Below are positions 1 to 8,564 of a stretch of 64,000 bases of DNA, piece by piece; the stretch's first letter is position 1, and the number at the start of each line of letters is the position of its first letter. Origin of the DNA: an uncultured Flavobacteriales bacterium (GTDB taxonomy: Bacteria; Bacteroidota; Bacteroidia; Flavobacteriales; BACL11); NCBI GenBank assembly GCA_905181635.1, contig CAJIYM010000003.1, positions 1 to 64,000 of the forward strand, read 5' to 3'. The notes below the pieces were generated by a model. The model was not told the origin of the DNA, did no database searches, and saw nothing but the letters and a program-made list of their open reading frames with translations. Position numbers and translations under genes: made by a program.

Positions 1-152
1 AGTAGCAGGATTACAACCTCCACCCTTTTCACTAGATTACAGCAAGCTTTAAAACTAAAATTTGTACCACTTTTTGCACCACTAACCAATCTACTAAACC
101 AAACTTAAGAAATTTATTGGATTTTCAGAGTAATCTCTTATTTTATAAAATA
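1..152. repeat. Dispersed intergenic repeat, family A, copy 1
   Basis: This stretch aligns almost base for base with 5756-5907. It shares blocks such as 'ggattacaacctc', 'actagattaca', 'gctttaaaactaaaattt' and 'gtaatctcttattttataaa'. Shorter, more diverged copies lie at 7003-7077 and 16895-17020. In those three other copies the repeat sits directly 3' (on the minus strand) of a gene with the compact T9SS tail. Here no such gene follows, so the copy may mark a deletion or rearrangement. It has no coding potential. Confidence 0.8.
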
Positions 153-244
153 TTAAATCTAAATTCGGTAATCCTAAGGCCCCGCGATATTCTATTGACG
201 AACAGGAAATTCAAAAAGTAAAGTTAGAATCACTTTTATCGTAA
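149..244 (+). other. Possible 3' gene fragment (about 31 codons)
   Basis: A short open frame after a stop inside the repeat reads 'KFGNPKAPRYSIDEQEIQ' and ends in TAA. It has no start codon and looks like the C-terminal end of a soluble enzyme that has lost its 5' part. I do not recognise the family. It may be chance. Confidence 0.2.
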
Positions 245-290
245 AGATTACTTCTAATTTCTAAAGGATTTTACAACAAGAAATACATTG

Positions 291-1100
291 TTATATTTCA
301 ATTTTTGTTCCGATTATTTTATTTTTTTGAGTAATAATAGGTTTACCATTTAATGCTTGAACTAGAGTTGTTGTTGCTAAAATTCCGTAAAATATTGAAA
401 TAATAATTGTTGCTTTTGTACTTTTAAAAAAATAGAATGAAAGCAATGGTAGTAACTGTAAGGCATGCATACCTATAAAGTGAGAAACTCTTAAATCGCC
501 TACAGTTTTACTCCAACCTATAATCCACCAATTTGAGTTATCATTTACGGCACCAACGCTATGACTCATCTGAGAACTCATTAAACCTCCTTCAAATGAA
601 AAAACAACAAAAATTAATATCCCTAAACGAATGGACCAAACATAATAACTTGGTAAATTTGGAAAGGACTGTGTAAAAAAGAGGAACCCAATATAAGCAG
701 TATAAAGTGTAACAATGACAGCCGCTAAGCCCATTAACGAATATAATACAGAATAAAGTGGTGTATTAAAGTTAAAATGTGATAATTGTCCTTTTGATGC
801 TTGAAATGCGATATAGATAAGTTCAAAACCAAATAAAATAATAACCACCCAATTAAATGGTATTACATTAAAATTTGGCAAATAATGACAGTACCAAAGC
901 ATTGTCCAAGAAAATAATGCTATTGAAACAGAAAACTTAAAGGGTTTAAACCAAGCGTTTACTCCGTGAACTTGAATACTAGTAAATTTAGTTAAAACAA
1001 TAAATATTATTGATAGAGAGAAACAAAACAAACCGAAATAAAACAAGTATTCGTTCCGAATTTTTAACTCCTTAATAAAACTTAATATTCCTTCAAACAT
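291..1100 (-). CDS. Seven-helix membrane protein, unknown function
   Basis: This is a hydrophobic protein of about 269 residues with roughly seven membrane segments by eye and a short polar C-terminal end. I recognise no catalytic motif; a conserved-looking loop reads 'SHSVGAVNDNSNWW'. The ORF track starts at 1139, but the internal ATG at 1100 lies 7 nt after the stop of the upstream gene (1108-1806), so it is the likelier start and makes a two-gene operon. The pair is divergent from an HxlR regulator and probably controlled by it. The function is not known to me. Confidence 0.75.
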   Translation of the reverse strand: MFEGILSFIKELKIRNEYLFYFGLFCFSLSIIFIVLTKFTSIQVHGVNAWFKPFKFSVSIALFSWTMLWYCHYLPNFNVIPFNWVVIILFGFELIYIAFQASKGQLSHFNFNTPLYSVLYSLMGLAAVIVTLYTAYIGFLFFTQSFPNLPSYYVWSIRLGILIFVVFSFEGGLMSSQMSHSVGAVNDNSNWWIIGWSKTVGDLRVSHFIGMHALQLLPLLSFYFFKSTKATIIISIFYGILATTTLVQALNGKPIITQKNKIIGTKIEI

Positions 1101-1107
1101 TAACTTA

Positions 1108-1806
1108 TTATTTTTTGTAAATCGTAAATTTTGGTACAAAGTAATTTAAGCAATAAAGCATTCCTGCGTATGTAAAAATGAGAGTAGGCATATTGGTATT
1201 AAATCCTAAATCAAAATCTGGAATACTAAATAACTCTCTAAAAGATTTTGTTGCAATCAGTAGCATGAAAATGATTCCATAAGCAAAGACAGAAATAATT
1301 GCAATTCTATTTTTTGTAGTTCTAATAATTCCTTTTTTCGTTTCTTCTGCAAAGAAATACCATAAAGCTCCAATACTAAATAAGGCTTCTATTAATATGG
1401 CTAAATAAGGATTAGAAGCATACAATCCAAGACCGGCTTCCATTGTGTCTGCCCCAAAAATGTGGTGAGTATGACCTGAAAAGAAATCTAAAACAAAATG
1501 GATTGAAACTAAAACTACACTTACTAAGCCTATTTTGGTGCTTTTGAATAGAAGTTTCCCAAGTACGAAAACAATTGCCAACCAAAATAATTGAGGTAAC
1601 AAATCGTGGCTGTACAACATATCTACTACCATATTACTTAAAGTAGCATCAAAGGCATCACTTGGACTGGTTGATTCAAGTCCTAAATAATGAAAAAGAA
1701 ACCACAAGAAATCTTGTAATTGTGATATAATTAGAAAATAAAGTAACCCACCTTTTGGGAATTTTTGTTTTGCTATTAATGCGGTTGTAAAATGTCCTGC
1801 TAACAT
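1108..1806 (-). CDS. Multi-pass membrane protein, first gene of HxlR-divergent operon
   Basis: The 232 residues carry about six membrane segments. His/Asp-rich turns such as 'AGHFTTALIAKQKF' and 'HFVLDFFSGHTHHIFG' resemble the membrane-bound YdjM-type 'metal-dependent hydrolase' proteins, but the likeness is weak. The start codon is 74 bp from that of the divergent HxlR gene. The next gene begins 7 nt after this stop, indicating co-transcription. A palindrome in the shared promoter region points to control by the regulator. Confidence 0.75.
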   Translation of the reverse strand: MLAGHFTTALIAKQKFPKGGLLYFLIISQLQDFLWFLFHYLGLESTSPSDAFDATLSNMVVDMLYSHDLLPQLFWLAIVFVLGKLLFKSTKIGLVSVVLVSIHFVLDFFSGHTHHIFGADTMEAGLGLYASNPYLAILIEALFSIGALWYFFAEETKKGIIRTTKNRIAIISVFAYGIIFMLLIATKSFRELFSIPDFDLGFNTNMPTLIFTYAGMLYCLNYFVPKFTIYKK

Positions 1807-1847
1807 AATTTTTGTAATATTGTTATTAATTGAAAGTAAAAATACAC

Positions 1848-1870
1848 ATTACTATCGAATTAATAGTAAT
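1848..1870. promoter_or_regulatory. Perfect inverted repeat, candidate HxlR operator
   Basis: ATTACTAT - 7 nt - ATAGTAAT lies in the 74-bp gap between the membrane operon and the HxlR gene, 10 bp from the regulator's first ATG. The arms contain TACT...AGTA, the half-sites known for YodB/HypR-type HxlR regulators. Its position suits autoregulation and control of the divergent operon. The symmetry is seen directly; binding is inferred. Confidence 0.6.
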
Positions 1871-1880
1871 AATATAAAAA

Positions 1881-2300
1881 ATGATGATGAAATTTCGTTC
1901 TGGCTGCCCAATCTCTTCTACACTTGATGTTGTAGGCGATAAATGGTCTTTGTTAATTATTAGAGATATGCTCATTAAACATAAAAAAACTTTCAAAGAA
2001 ATTTCTGATTCAGATGAAAGAATTGCTCCTAGCATCTTATCTGCTAGATTAAAATTATTAGCATCTTGTAAACTGATTTTCAAAACAAAAGCACCAAATA
2101 ACAAAAAAGAAAATATTTATTTGTTAACGGAAAAAGGGATTCGTTTAACCCCTATAATTATTGAATTTAGTCTTTGGGGGGATTCCAATATGCGAGAATT
2201 TAATCAAATAGATATCATTGACGGACTCAAGGCCGATAAATCAGTTATCATCAAAACAATACAAGATAACTATAAAAGTCTACTTGTTAAATTCAGATAG
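1881..2300 (+). CDS. HxlR-family winged-helix transcriptional regulator
   Basis: The protein has 139 residues. The N-terminus carries the HxlR hallmark 'GCPISSTLDVVGDKWSLLII', with the conserved cysteine near residue 9. The winged helix follows ('RIAPSILSARLKLL', wing 'NIYLLTEKGIRL'). Several HxlR proteins sense electrophiles or oxidants through this cysteine; that is family knowledge, not shown here. The start is one of three consecutive ATG codons. The gene is divergent from the membrane operon with a palindrome between them. Confidence 0.9.
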   Translation: MMMKFRSGCPISSTLDVVGDKWSLLIIRDMLIKHKKTFKEISDSDERIAPSILSARLKLLASCKLIFKTKAPNNKKENIYLLTEKGIRLTPIIIEFSLWGDSNMREFNQIDIIDGLKADKSVIIKTIQDNYKSLLVKFR

Positions 2301-2432
2301 TAGTTTTCAATGAAGCTTATTAGATTTGGACTTCATACTATTAAAAATATCTGAACTTTCTTTGATAAAGCAAATATAAATACAAAGCAAAAACTACCCT
2401 ATCTAAACTCTTCTTCTAAAACTTATTATTAA

Positions 2433-3947
2433 TTATTCAATAACTATTTTAGCATAAAGTAAACTATTATCAAGCTTAATCACTACGATATATGCTCCGT
2501 TCAACATTTGTTCAGTATTTATTTGGTGTTGTTTAGGTGTACTACTCTCATAAATAAGTTGACCCGAAAGATTAAAAACTTTAACCTTTTCAATCGTGTT
2601 TAATGGTATTATTGGATCAATAAAAAATACCCCAGAATTAGGGTTAGGATAAACTAATCCTTCGGTTAGTTGCGTCTGAAAATTATTAATTCCAATTAGG
2701 GGGCTCATGTTTAATATTACACGAACTTTATTGTCAGAACCCAAGAAGCAAATATCGTCTAATCCGTTATTGTCAAAATCTTCAAAAAGCATACCTCTAC
2801 CAGTTTCAGTGCTACAATCTGCCCCTAATGGAATCTCTTGAACCTGATGGGAATTATTTATATTGAATGGATCAAACGCAATTACAAGGGAGTCGAGATC
2901 ACTGCCATTGGATTGAACGAATACAATATCTGTATTTGAGTCTAAGTCCATATCGTGTGAGTACATAAAGCCTCCATAAAAATAATCCGATATAACATGC
3001 CTTATTTCCAGTGAAGAATTATTAGCATTAGAAGACAGATCAAATAATACAGGAGGTCCTGATGAATTGAAAACATCGAGCTTCTCGAAAGATCTATTAT
3101 ATGCTATGACATCATCAGAACCATCTTGATTTACATCCACTAATAGTTTATGGTCTCGAAGTTGGCCCAATGGATTATTCCATCCCTCTTGGTAAAATTC
3201 CATTTCAAATGATTTATTGGCATTTTGTGTGAATAAAGTAAAACCTCTATCAATAGGCATAAAAAAGTCCATTCTACCATCGCCATTCGCATCTCCATGT
3301 TTTAAATCGAGAGAATAGCCGGTTGAATTCACATCTCCATAGACGTTATGAGTAAATGAATTGTTTGTATTGTCGAATACATGTAGTAGAAGAGGAGCAT
3401 GAGACCCAGAGCATGCAGATACAATATCTAAATCGCCATCCGCATCATAATCAATAAAAATTGCTTCGTATCCATGAGTAGAGCAACTAAAAAACGTTGG
3501 AGCATCAAATGTCATGAAACCATTAGCATTTCCATCATAAAGATAAAATCCATTATCCCAGAAACTATATACTAGCATATCTACATTTCCATCTACATTA
3601 TAGTCAGCAAAATCTGAGATAGCTAATAGGTTATTTATGCCACCCGTAGCATAATTAATAGAAGTTGTACTTTGTGTAAATGTTCCATCACCATTTCCAA
3701 TAAGTATAATTGCATTTGATGCTGGATAAAATTCAAAAGATTGAGGATAGGACATTCCTCCGTCTAAAGCAAGGTCTAATATTCCATCTTCATTAAAATC
3801 ATAGGAGAAAGTATTGAGCATTCTTTCGCCAACTTCAACAGTTGTAAATGAAGTTTCAATGGGGTTGGACGCTAAGAATTGCGCAAAACTGTATTGAGAT
3901 ATAATGAGGCTTAAAAAAGTAGTTAATAATTTAAGTTTATATTTCAT
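2433..3947 (-). CDS. Secreted VCBS/FG-GAP repeat protein with canonical T9SS tail
   Basis: A signal peptide (residues 1-22, ending SFAQ) is followed by at least seven Asp-rich calcium-loop repeats of the VCBS/FG-GAP kind (DFNEDGILDL, DYDADGDLDI, DANGDGRMDF, DVNQDGSDDV, DFDNNGLDDI), which predict a beta-propeller. The last 75 or so residues form a normal type A T9SS sorting domain (YPNPNSGVFFI ... FNLSGQLIY ... NGAYIVVI). It is probably exported and cell-surface attached or released. No enzyme motif is seen. This gene has the full-length tail, unlike most of its neighbours, which carry a compact one. Confidence 0.88.
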   Translation of the reverse strand: MKYKLKLLTTFLSLIISQYSFAQFLASNPIETSFTTVEVGERMLNTFSYDFNEDGILDLALDGGMSYPQSFEFYPASNAIILIGNGDGTFTQSTTSINYATGGINNLLAISDFADYNVDGNVDMLVYSFWDNGFYLYDGNANGFMTFDAPTFFSCSTHGYEAIFIDYDADGDLDIVSACSGSHAPLLLHVFDNTNNSFTHNVYGDVNSTGYSLDLKHGDANGDGRMDFFMPIDRGFTLFTQNANKSFEMEFYQEGWNNPLGQLRDHKLLVDVNQDGSDDVIAYNRSFEKLDVFNSSGPPVLFDLSSNANNSSLEIRHVISDYFYGGFMYSHDMDLDSNTDIVFVQSNGSDLDSLVIAFDPFNINNSHQVQEIPLGADCSTETGRGMLFEDFDNNGLDDICFLGSDNKVRVILNMSPLIGINNFQTQLTEGLVYPNPNSGVFFIDPIIPLNTIEKVKVFNLSGQLIYESSTPKQHQINTEQMLNGAYIVVIKLDNSLLYAKIVIE

Positions 3948-3963
3948 GTTTAATGTTTAATGT

Positions 3964-4032
3964 TAATTTATACTTACACTTCCGAAGCAATTTATCTCGA
4001 TAAAAAAGTTCGAAATAAGGACCGAGAGGTCC
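3964..4032. repeat. Family B spacer element, copy 1
   Basis: The core 'gttcgaaataaggaccgagaggtcc' contains GGACC-GAGA-GGTCC, a perfect 5-bp hairpin with a GNRA-type loop. The left half (atttatacttacacttcc...aagcaatttat) is shared with the copy at 5638-5707. It lies about 60 bp upstream of the VCBS gene start. Confidence 0.75.
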
Positions 4033-4060
4033 ACTCAAATTAGTGGGGTATAATAAATTT

Positions 4061-5545
4061 CTAACGCACATATCTTTTAGTTATACTTCCATCTATATAA
4101 ACATCAAAGATTATTTGATTTCTTAAATTTCTATTTATCTTTTCTCCAAGAATGTTAATTGAATATGAATATACTTTATCTAAATGATTTAATTCAGAGA
4201 CACTTGTAGTTGTTGGTAATAAAACAGCATCAATAACATGTACAACTCCATTATCTGCAACTAAATCCGCAACAATAACTTGCGCGTTATCTATAAAAAC
4301 CTCACTCATAGAATTAATCGTAACTAACACATCTCCATTCAAAGTTGGCACAACAAGATTATTTGATAACATTGTAGACAATACACTGTCTCCAACAACA
4401 TGGTGCAATAAAATATCTGTTAATTGTGGTATATCAGCTAGTAAAGCAGTAACTGTACCTGCTGGCAATAAATTAAATGCAGCATCAGTTGGCGCAAATA
4501 ATGTAAATGGCCCAGCACCTGATAAAGTTCCATCTAATGCACAAGCATCAATTGCAACCTTTAATGTAGTATGATTTGGTGAATTTGATACAATATCATA
4601 AATTGAATTTGGAGGCGCTGGTAATAAAACAGCATCAATAACGTGTACAACTCCATTATCTGCTAGTATGTCAGCACCTGTTACTTCAGCAATAGTTCCG
4701 TTCCCAGATTCAATAAAAACGCTTGCACCAGATATTGTTACTGTAATATCGCCATTCAAAGTTGGCACAACAAGGTTATTTGATAAAATTGTAGACAATA
4801 CACTGTCTCCAACAACATGGTGCAATAAAATATCTGTTAATTGTGGTATATCAGCTAGTAAGGCAGTTATTGTTGCTTGTCCTAATAAATTAAAGGCCGC
4901 ATCAGTTGGCGCAAATAATGTAAATGGTCCAGCACCTGATAAAGCACCATCTAAAGAACATGCATCAATTGCAACCTTCAATGTAGTATGGACTGTAGAA
5001 TTTGATACTATGTCATATACAGAGTTTGGAGGTAAAATACCAATATCACCAGCATCAATAGGTCCACCATTATCTTCAAATGCAAATCCCATTATAATTA
5101 TTTCAACTCCAGGCACAACATCAATCATTATCCAAGCATAATTGTTATTAGCTGTTTTAACACCAACATAATGAATTCCTGCTGGTTCCTGACCCGGCTG
5201 CATTGGTCCGTAACCAGTTGCACCATCAATATTCAAAAAATTGCTTCCATTAATTGGATCATTAAATTGATACAACTTTAGTTCATCAGAATATGTTCCC
5301 GCAGGAGTAACTGTAAAAATATTTCCTGTTGGACTATTAAAATTTTGAGCGTTAATGCCAGCGAAATCAGAATATGTAAAGTCTATATCTGTAGCATCAA
5401 CAGTTAATGTAATTGGAGTAGGAAATCCTCCTCCTGTAGAATATGCAACTGTTGCGTTTACATTTGGAACATGTACAATTGATGCGAAAATTAGGTTAGA
5501 AATTGTCAGCATGCAAAACACAAGTGTAAGTTTAATTTTTTTCAT
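4061..5545 (-). CDS. Secreted protein with two fasciclin (FAS1) domains
   Basis: Residues 1-21 are a signal peptide. Residues of about 22-170 form an N-terminal beta-rich module of a kind common in flavobacterial secreted proteins. Two FAS1 domains follow at about 175-310 and 316-443, each with 'GPFTLFAPTDAAFNLL' and 'NGVVHVIDAVLLP'. A weak compact tail ends the protein (INILGEKIN ... VYIDGSITKRYVR). FAS1 domains mediate adhesion. The two domains are nearly identical in DNA (see repeats), so one arose by recent tandem duplication. The adhesin role is inferred from the domains only. Confidence 0.88.
   Translation of the reverse strand: MKKIKLTLVFCMLTISNLIFASIVHVPNVNATVAYSTGGGFPTPITLTVDATDIDFTYSDFAGINAQNFNSPTGNIFTVTPAGTYSDELKLYQFNDPINGSNFLNIDGATGYGPMQPGQEPAGIHYVGVKTANNNYAWIMIDVVPGVEIIIMGFAFEDNGGPIDAGDIGILPPNSVYDIVSNSTVHTTLKVAIDACSLDGALSGAGPFTLFAPTDAAFNLLGQATITALLADIPQLTDILLHHVVGDSVLSTILSNNLVVPTLNGDITVTISGASVFIESGNGTIAEVTGADILADNGVVHVIDAVLLPAPPNSIYDIVSNSPNHTTLKVAIDACALDGTLSGAGPFTLFAPTDAAFNLLPAGTVTALLADIPQLTDILLHHVVGDSVLSTMLSNNLVVPTLNGDVLVTINSMSEVFIDNAQVIVADLVADNGVVHVIDAVLLPTTTSVSELNHLDKVYSYSINILGEKINRNLRNQIIFDVYIDGSITKRYVR
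4331..4573. repeat. Intragenic direct repeat, FAS1 unit 2
   Basis: These 243 bp match 4748-4990 at the great majority of positions, including runs longer than 60 bases without change. Together they encode the core of the two FAS1 domains. Confidence 0.85.
4748..4990. repeat. Intragenic direct repeat, FAS1 unit 1
   Basis: This is the second member of the pair with 4331-4573, of equal length and in the same frame. Differences cluster in two short stretches, around 4863-4885 and near the 5' end of the domain. Confidence 0.85.
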
Positions 5546-5637
5546 AATTTGATTTAATAATTTGATTTTTTTAACAGTGCAAATATAGAAAAATTACTAC
5601 TGTTTTGATAGTAAAAATTACATTATAATGTATAATG

Positions 5638-5707
5638 TTGATTTATACTTACACTTCCAAAGCAATTTATATCAATCAAAAAGTTCGAAATTAGGACCGA
5701 GAGGCCC
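5638..5707. repeat. Family B spacer element, copy 2
   Basis: It matches copy 1 over about 70 bp. The core is gttcgaaattaggaccgagaggccc. It lies in the 364-bp spacer upstream of the fasciclin gene and is followed by a hairpin (about 5713-5743) and then the family A repeat. Confidence 0.75.
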
Positions 5708-5712
5708 ATCAA

Positions 5713-5743
5713 AAAAAATCCACTTATATGAGTGGGATTTATT
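5713..5743 (-). terminator. Imperfect hairpin, probable terminator
   Basis: AAATCCACT pairs with AGTGGGATTT around a short AT loop, and on the minus strand it is followed by a T-run. It lies between family A and family B repeats, downstream of the 5910-6446 gene. Confidence 0.5.
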
Positions 5744-5755
5744 TACTATGTCGTG

Positions 5756-5907
5756 GTAGCAGGATTACAACCTCTACCCTTTACACTAGATTACAGTAAG
5801 CTTTAAAACTAAAATTTGCACCACTTTTTGCACCGCTAACCAATCTACTAAAACAAACTTAAGAAATTTATTCGATTATCTGAGTAATCTCTTATTTTAT
5901 AAAATAA
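5756..5907. repeat. Dispersed intergenic repeat, family A, copy 2
   Basis: This is an almost full-length match to 1-152. It starts 3 nt before the stop codon of the 5910-6446 T9SS gene. Its far end, read on the minus strand, finishes 'TAATCCTGCTACCACGAC', which recalls the 3' end of a tRNA gene followed by a terminator hairpin. That likeness is only suggestive. Confidence 0.8.
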
Positions 5908-5909
5908 TA

Positions 5910-6446
5910 TTATTTTATAACTATTCTTTTTTCTACTGTTCCATCATCATAGGTGTAAAAGAGAACTTTATTCTTAGTGCCTTTTGTTTCTCTTCCTAAA
6001 AGGTCTGTTACTTTTAGAAGTTCTTTGTTTGTAGTATGTTCTTCAATTCCAACAGAATTAACAACACTAAAAGAAATTATATCATTATCATCAGGCACAA
6101 TGCCAGCTGTACAAGGTGGTTCGCCACCTCCAGAAGACAAAGTTAAATCGAAAAGATAAGTTCCAGCTAATAGTGGATTTAACTTAAAAGTATCAGTAGT
6201 ATTACAAATCGCAGCTGCAATTCCTATGCAATGTTGTGTCGAAGCTAATATATTATTACCTACAATATTGAATGACTTAAAATCTAAAGGACAGCCAGAA
6301 GAAGTAAATAAAAGTTCAGCATAAATATAAACTGTATCAGTATTATTTGGATTTGCAGGTGCAACAATCAAAGAAGAAATAGAACCTAGCATTTGTGTAA
6401 ACCCAATCATTGGGAAAAAAAGTAATATAAGTAGTAGTTTTTTGAT
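5910..6446 (-). CDS. Small secreted protein with compact T9SS tail; start codon ATC or lost
   Basis: The first ATG in frame (6410) gives a protein beginning MIGFTQ, which is the end of a signal peptide. Twelve codons upstream the DNA reads ATC AAA AAA CTA CTA CTT ATA TTA, identical after the first codon to the signal peptide start of the genes at 9260 and 44416. The intended start is therefore at 6446, with ATC where ATG is expected. The mature part (about 110 residues) is unknown and has Cys pairs. The tail reads VTDLLGRETKG ... DDGTVEKRIVIK. It may be poorly translated or silenced by the start mutation. Confidence 0.65.
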   Translation of the reverse strand: MKKLLLILLFFPMIGFTQMLGSISSLIVAPANPNNTDTVYIYAELLFTSSGCPLDFKSFNIVGNNILASTQHCIGIAAAICNTTDTFKLNPLLAGTYLFDLTLSSGGGEPPCTAGIVPDDNDIISFSVVNSVGIEEHTTNKELLKVTDLLGRETKGTKNKVLFYTYDDGTVEKRIVIK

Positions 6447-6509
6447 TGATAATCGTTTTAGCTAAACTGCCTTTTAATACAGTTTAGGTTTTGTTAGCTT
6501 TACGTTATA

Positions 6510-6965
6510 TTATTTTTTAATGTTCATTTCATAAACAGATATCCATTTTTTCGCACTAATTTTTTTCATTAATTGTCCAATGAGTTTATAGGGAATTTGG
6601 TCCAATTTTTTGAAGCGGATACAACTTTTTCCCATATCTAATTTTTGCTTGCTATGCTTAGGATATTCTGACACGAACCATTCCAAAAGTTTTGGATCTG
6701 AATAGATACCCATGTGGTAAAAATTAATTGAATTCTTTTGTGAAGCAATTCCAGCAAACGGCAATGGTTCTATTGGCTTGCAATGGTATCCTGCAGGATA
6801 AACTGAATGAGGTATAACGTAACCCAAACCGCCGTAACTAATGGCTGCTTCAAAATCTTTAGGCAAGTTTTGCATAATGACATCATGCAAATTATTAAAT
6901 GGTTCTATCCTTTCCTCAGAAAGGCTGGTTAAAATATCTTGTACTGTTTTTCCTATTGCTTTCAT
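6510..6965 (-). CDS. DUF1801 (YdhG-like) domain protein
   Basis: The 151 residues match the DUF1801 fold: 'ISYGGLGYVIPHSVYPAGYH' near the N-terminus, 'NFYHMGIY' in the middle, and the C-terminal 'GKSCIRFKKLDQIP'. The family is small, cytoplasmic and of unknown biochemical role. It has no signal peptide or T9SS tail, so it is a non-secreted insert in the array. The start ATG follows a stretch with no evident Shine-Dalgarno, as is usual in Bacteroidota. Confidence 0.8.
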   Translation of the reverse strand: MKAIGKTVQDILTSLSEERIEPFNNLHDVIMQNLPKDFEAAISYGGLGYVIPHSVYPAGYHCKPIEPLPFAGIASQKNSINFYHMGIYSDPKLLEWFVSEYPKHSKQKLDMGKSCIRFKKLDQIPYKLIGQLMKKISAKKWISVYEMNIKK

Positions 6966-7002
6966 TTTTTTGAATTTCCTTTTGCCTGGTACTTAATAAT
7001 GA

Positions 7003-7077
7003 CTGCTAACCAATATACTAAATCAAATTTAATAAATGGATTTGATTACCTGAGTAAACCGAAATTTTATAAAATAA
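7003..7077. repeat. Dispersed intergenic repeat, family A, partial copy
   Basis: ctgctaaccaatatactaaat...acctgagtaaac...ttttataaaataat aligns with the inner half of the family A repeat. Again it abuts the stop codon of a compact-tail T9SS gene (7078-8223). Confidence 0.65.
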
Positions 7078-8223
7078 TTATTCTATAACAAACTTTTTCT
7101 CAATCGAGCCGTCTTCATAAATAAAGAATAAAGTTTGATTACTATTTATTGATGTTTCTCTTCCTAAGAGATTAACTACTTTAACTAGTTTTTTATCAAA
7201 TGAGCCTATCTCTCCTATAGAAGTCACACTACCCATCCTTGCCCAAAGGCCTGAATTTGCATCCCATATCCAGGTCACACAACATGTAGAATATCCAATA
7301 GCATCTGCATAAGTAATACAAACATTAATAGTGTCATACGGCTGACCATTATTCATGTTATTAAAAATCTGATGTGAATTCGACATACTATCTACACCTA
7401 AAACTGTACCATCTGGAGCAGTAGTAATCCAAGAAGCAATAATGGTATTAATATTCAGTACTTGAGCCATTAAAATTGTTTGGGGTGAACCACCTGTACT
7501 AAAAAGAGTCATGGAATCACAAAGATTAGATACTGTGCTAACACAAACAGCCTGACAAGCAGCTAAAGATGTGTATTGTCCCAAACCAGTTCCAGGATCA
7601 TAACATCCAAGCAAATTTGGACTACAATCCCAAGAAGAAGGGGGTGGCATAACATTACAAGAATCAGCTATACACGCTGCAATGGTTGAGTATACTGACA
7701 TTATATTTGTTTGTCCCATAGTATAAACTCCAGGGCCTACACATGTAGTAATTCCAGGAGCAACTCCTCCCATACAAGCAAAACTATCGGTAACATTACC
7801 ACAATTAGATTGACAAGCAGCTAAAGATGTGTATTGTCCGAGACCAGTTCCAGGATCATAACATCCAAGCATATTTGGATTACAATCCCAAGAAGCAACA
7901 GCATTTCCTGGAATTGACCAACTATTTCCATTCCAAAAATAAATAATACAACATACAGTATTCATTGTATAAAGACAAGTGGTAATTGTATCGTAAGGTG
8001 CACCAGAAGGTGAGATATTGTATACACTATGCATATTCCATGAGCTATCCTGCCCTAATATTGTTCCATCTGGAGCAGTTGTTTCCCAAAAATCAATAAT
8101 TCCTACAGATGTGAGTGTTAATTGATATTGTGAGCCAGAAACAGTTAATGAATCACAAGGTGATTGTGCCTGAACAAATAAAAGAGTAAATGATGTTAGT
8201 GTTAATAATAATAACTTTTTCAT
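7078..8223 (-). CDS. Cys-rich secreted protein with mirrored repeat architecture and compact T9SS tail
   Basis: A signal peptide (1-19, ending VQAQ) is followed by modules in the order A-B-C-B-A. A is a 'PCDSLTVSG...TTAPDGTILG' type module of about 95 residues, seen at both ends. B is a 40-residue Cys module 'LGCYDPGTGLGQYTSLAACQ', present twice. C is a central related Cys module (TCVGPGVYTM). The tail is VVNLLGRETS ... YEDGSIEKKFVIE. No known domain is recognised. Cysteines probably form disulphides outside the cell. The duplicated B units are nearly identical in DNA, suggesting recent internal duplication. Confidence 0.82.
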   Translation of the reverse strand: MKKLLLLTLTSFTLLFVQAQSPCDSLTVSGSQYQLTLTSVGIIDFWETTAPDGTILGQDSSWNMHSVYNISPSGAPYDTITTCLYTMNTVCCIIYFWNGNSWSIPGNAVASWDCNPNMLGCYDPGTGLGQYTSLAACQSNCGNVTDSFACMGGVAPGITTCVGPGVYTMGQTNIMSVYSTIAACIADSCNVMPPPSSWDCSPNLLGCYDPGTGLGQYTSLAACQAVCVSTVSNLCDSMTLFSTGGSPQTILMAQVLNINTIIASWITTAPDGTVLGVDSMSNSHQIFNNMNNGQPYDTINVCITYADAIGYSTCCVTWIWDANSGLWARMGSVTSIGEIGSFDKKLVKVVNLLGRETSINSNQTLFFIYEDGSIEKKFVIE

Positions 8224-8564
8224 AATTTTACGGTTTATATTAATATTAGATATTTTTTAGTTATCAAATCGCTTTATACTTCAAAAATATATAATTTCTT
8301 GCAACTTATAACATCTTTTTGAATTACATCTTACCTATTCAAGAAACTCATGCCAATGCTTATATATAGCAATAGTCTTACATATCCAAAGTAATATGCC
8401 TATGAAAAAAGTTCGAACTTAGGACTGTGAGACCCACAACCATTAAGCTAAAACCCCTGTTTATCAATAATTTACAAGGTTTTTTTTATGTTGTCGAAGT
8501 TGTTGTCGGTTTAGAGCGAATACATAGCTTTATTCCTCTTCTTTCTTGGCAAATAGATTTATAT
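8224..8564. other. 341-bp spacer with a family B element
   Basis: It holds the family B copy at 8381-8435 and little else. A weak hairpin (AACCCCTGT...ACAAGGTT followed by T-run, about 8452-8488) could terminate plus-strand transcription. The last 45 bases may carry a frameshifted extension of the 8565-8807 gene. Confidence 0.5.
8381..8435. repeat. Family B spacer element, copy 3 (diverged)
   Basis: cttacatatccaaag...aaaaaagttcgaacttaggactgtgagaccc aligns with the other copies. The loop is GTGA, still GNRA, but one stem pair is lost. Confidence 0.6.

Noticed and set aside
4668-5141. 157-residue plus-strand ORF in the fasciclin gene
   Set aside because: Shadow frame over FAS1 domains with clear family motifs on the minus strand.
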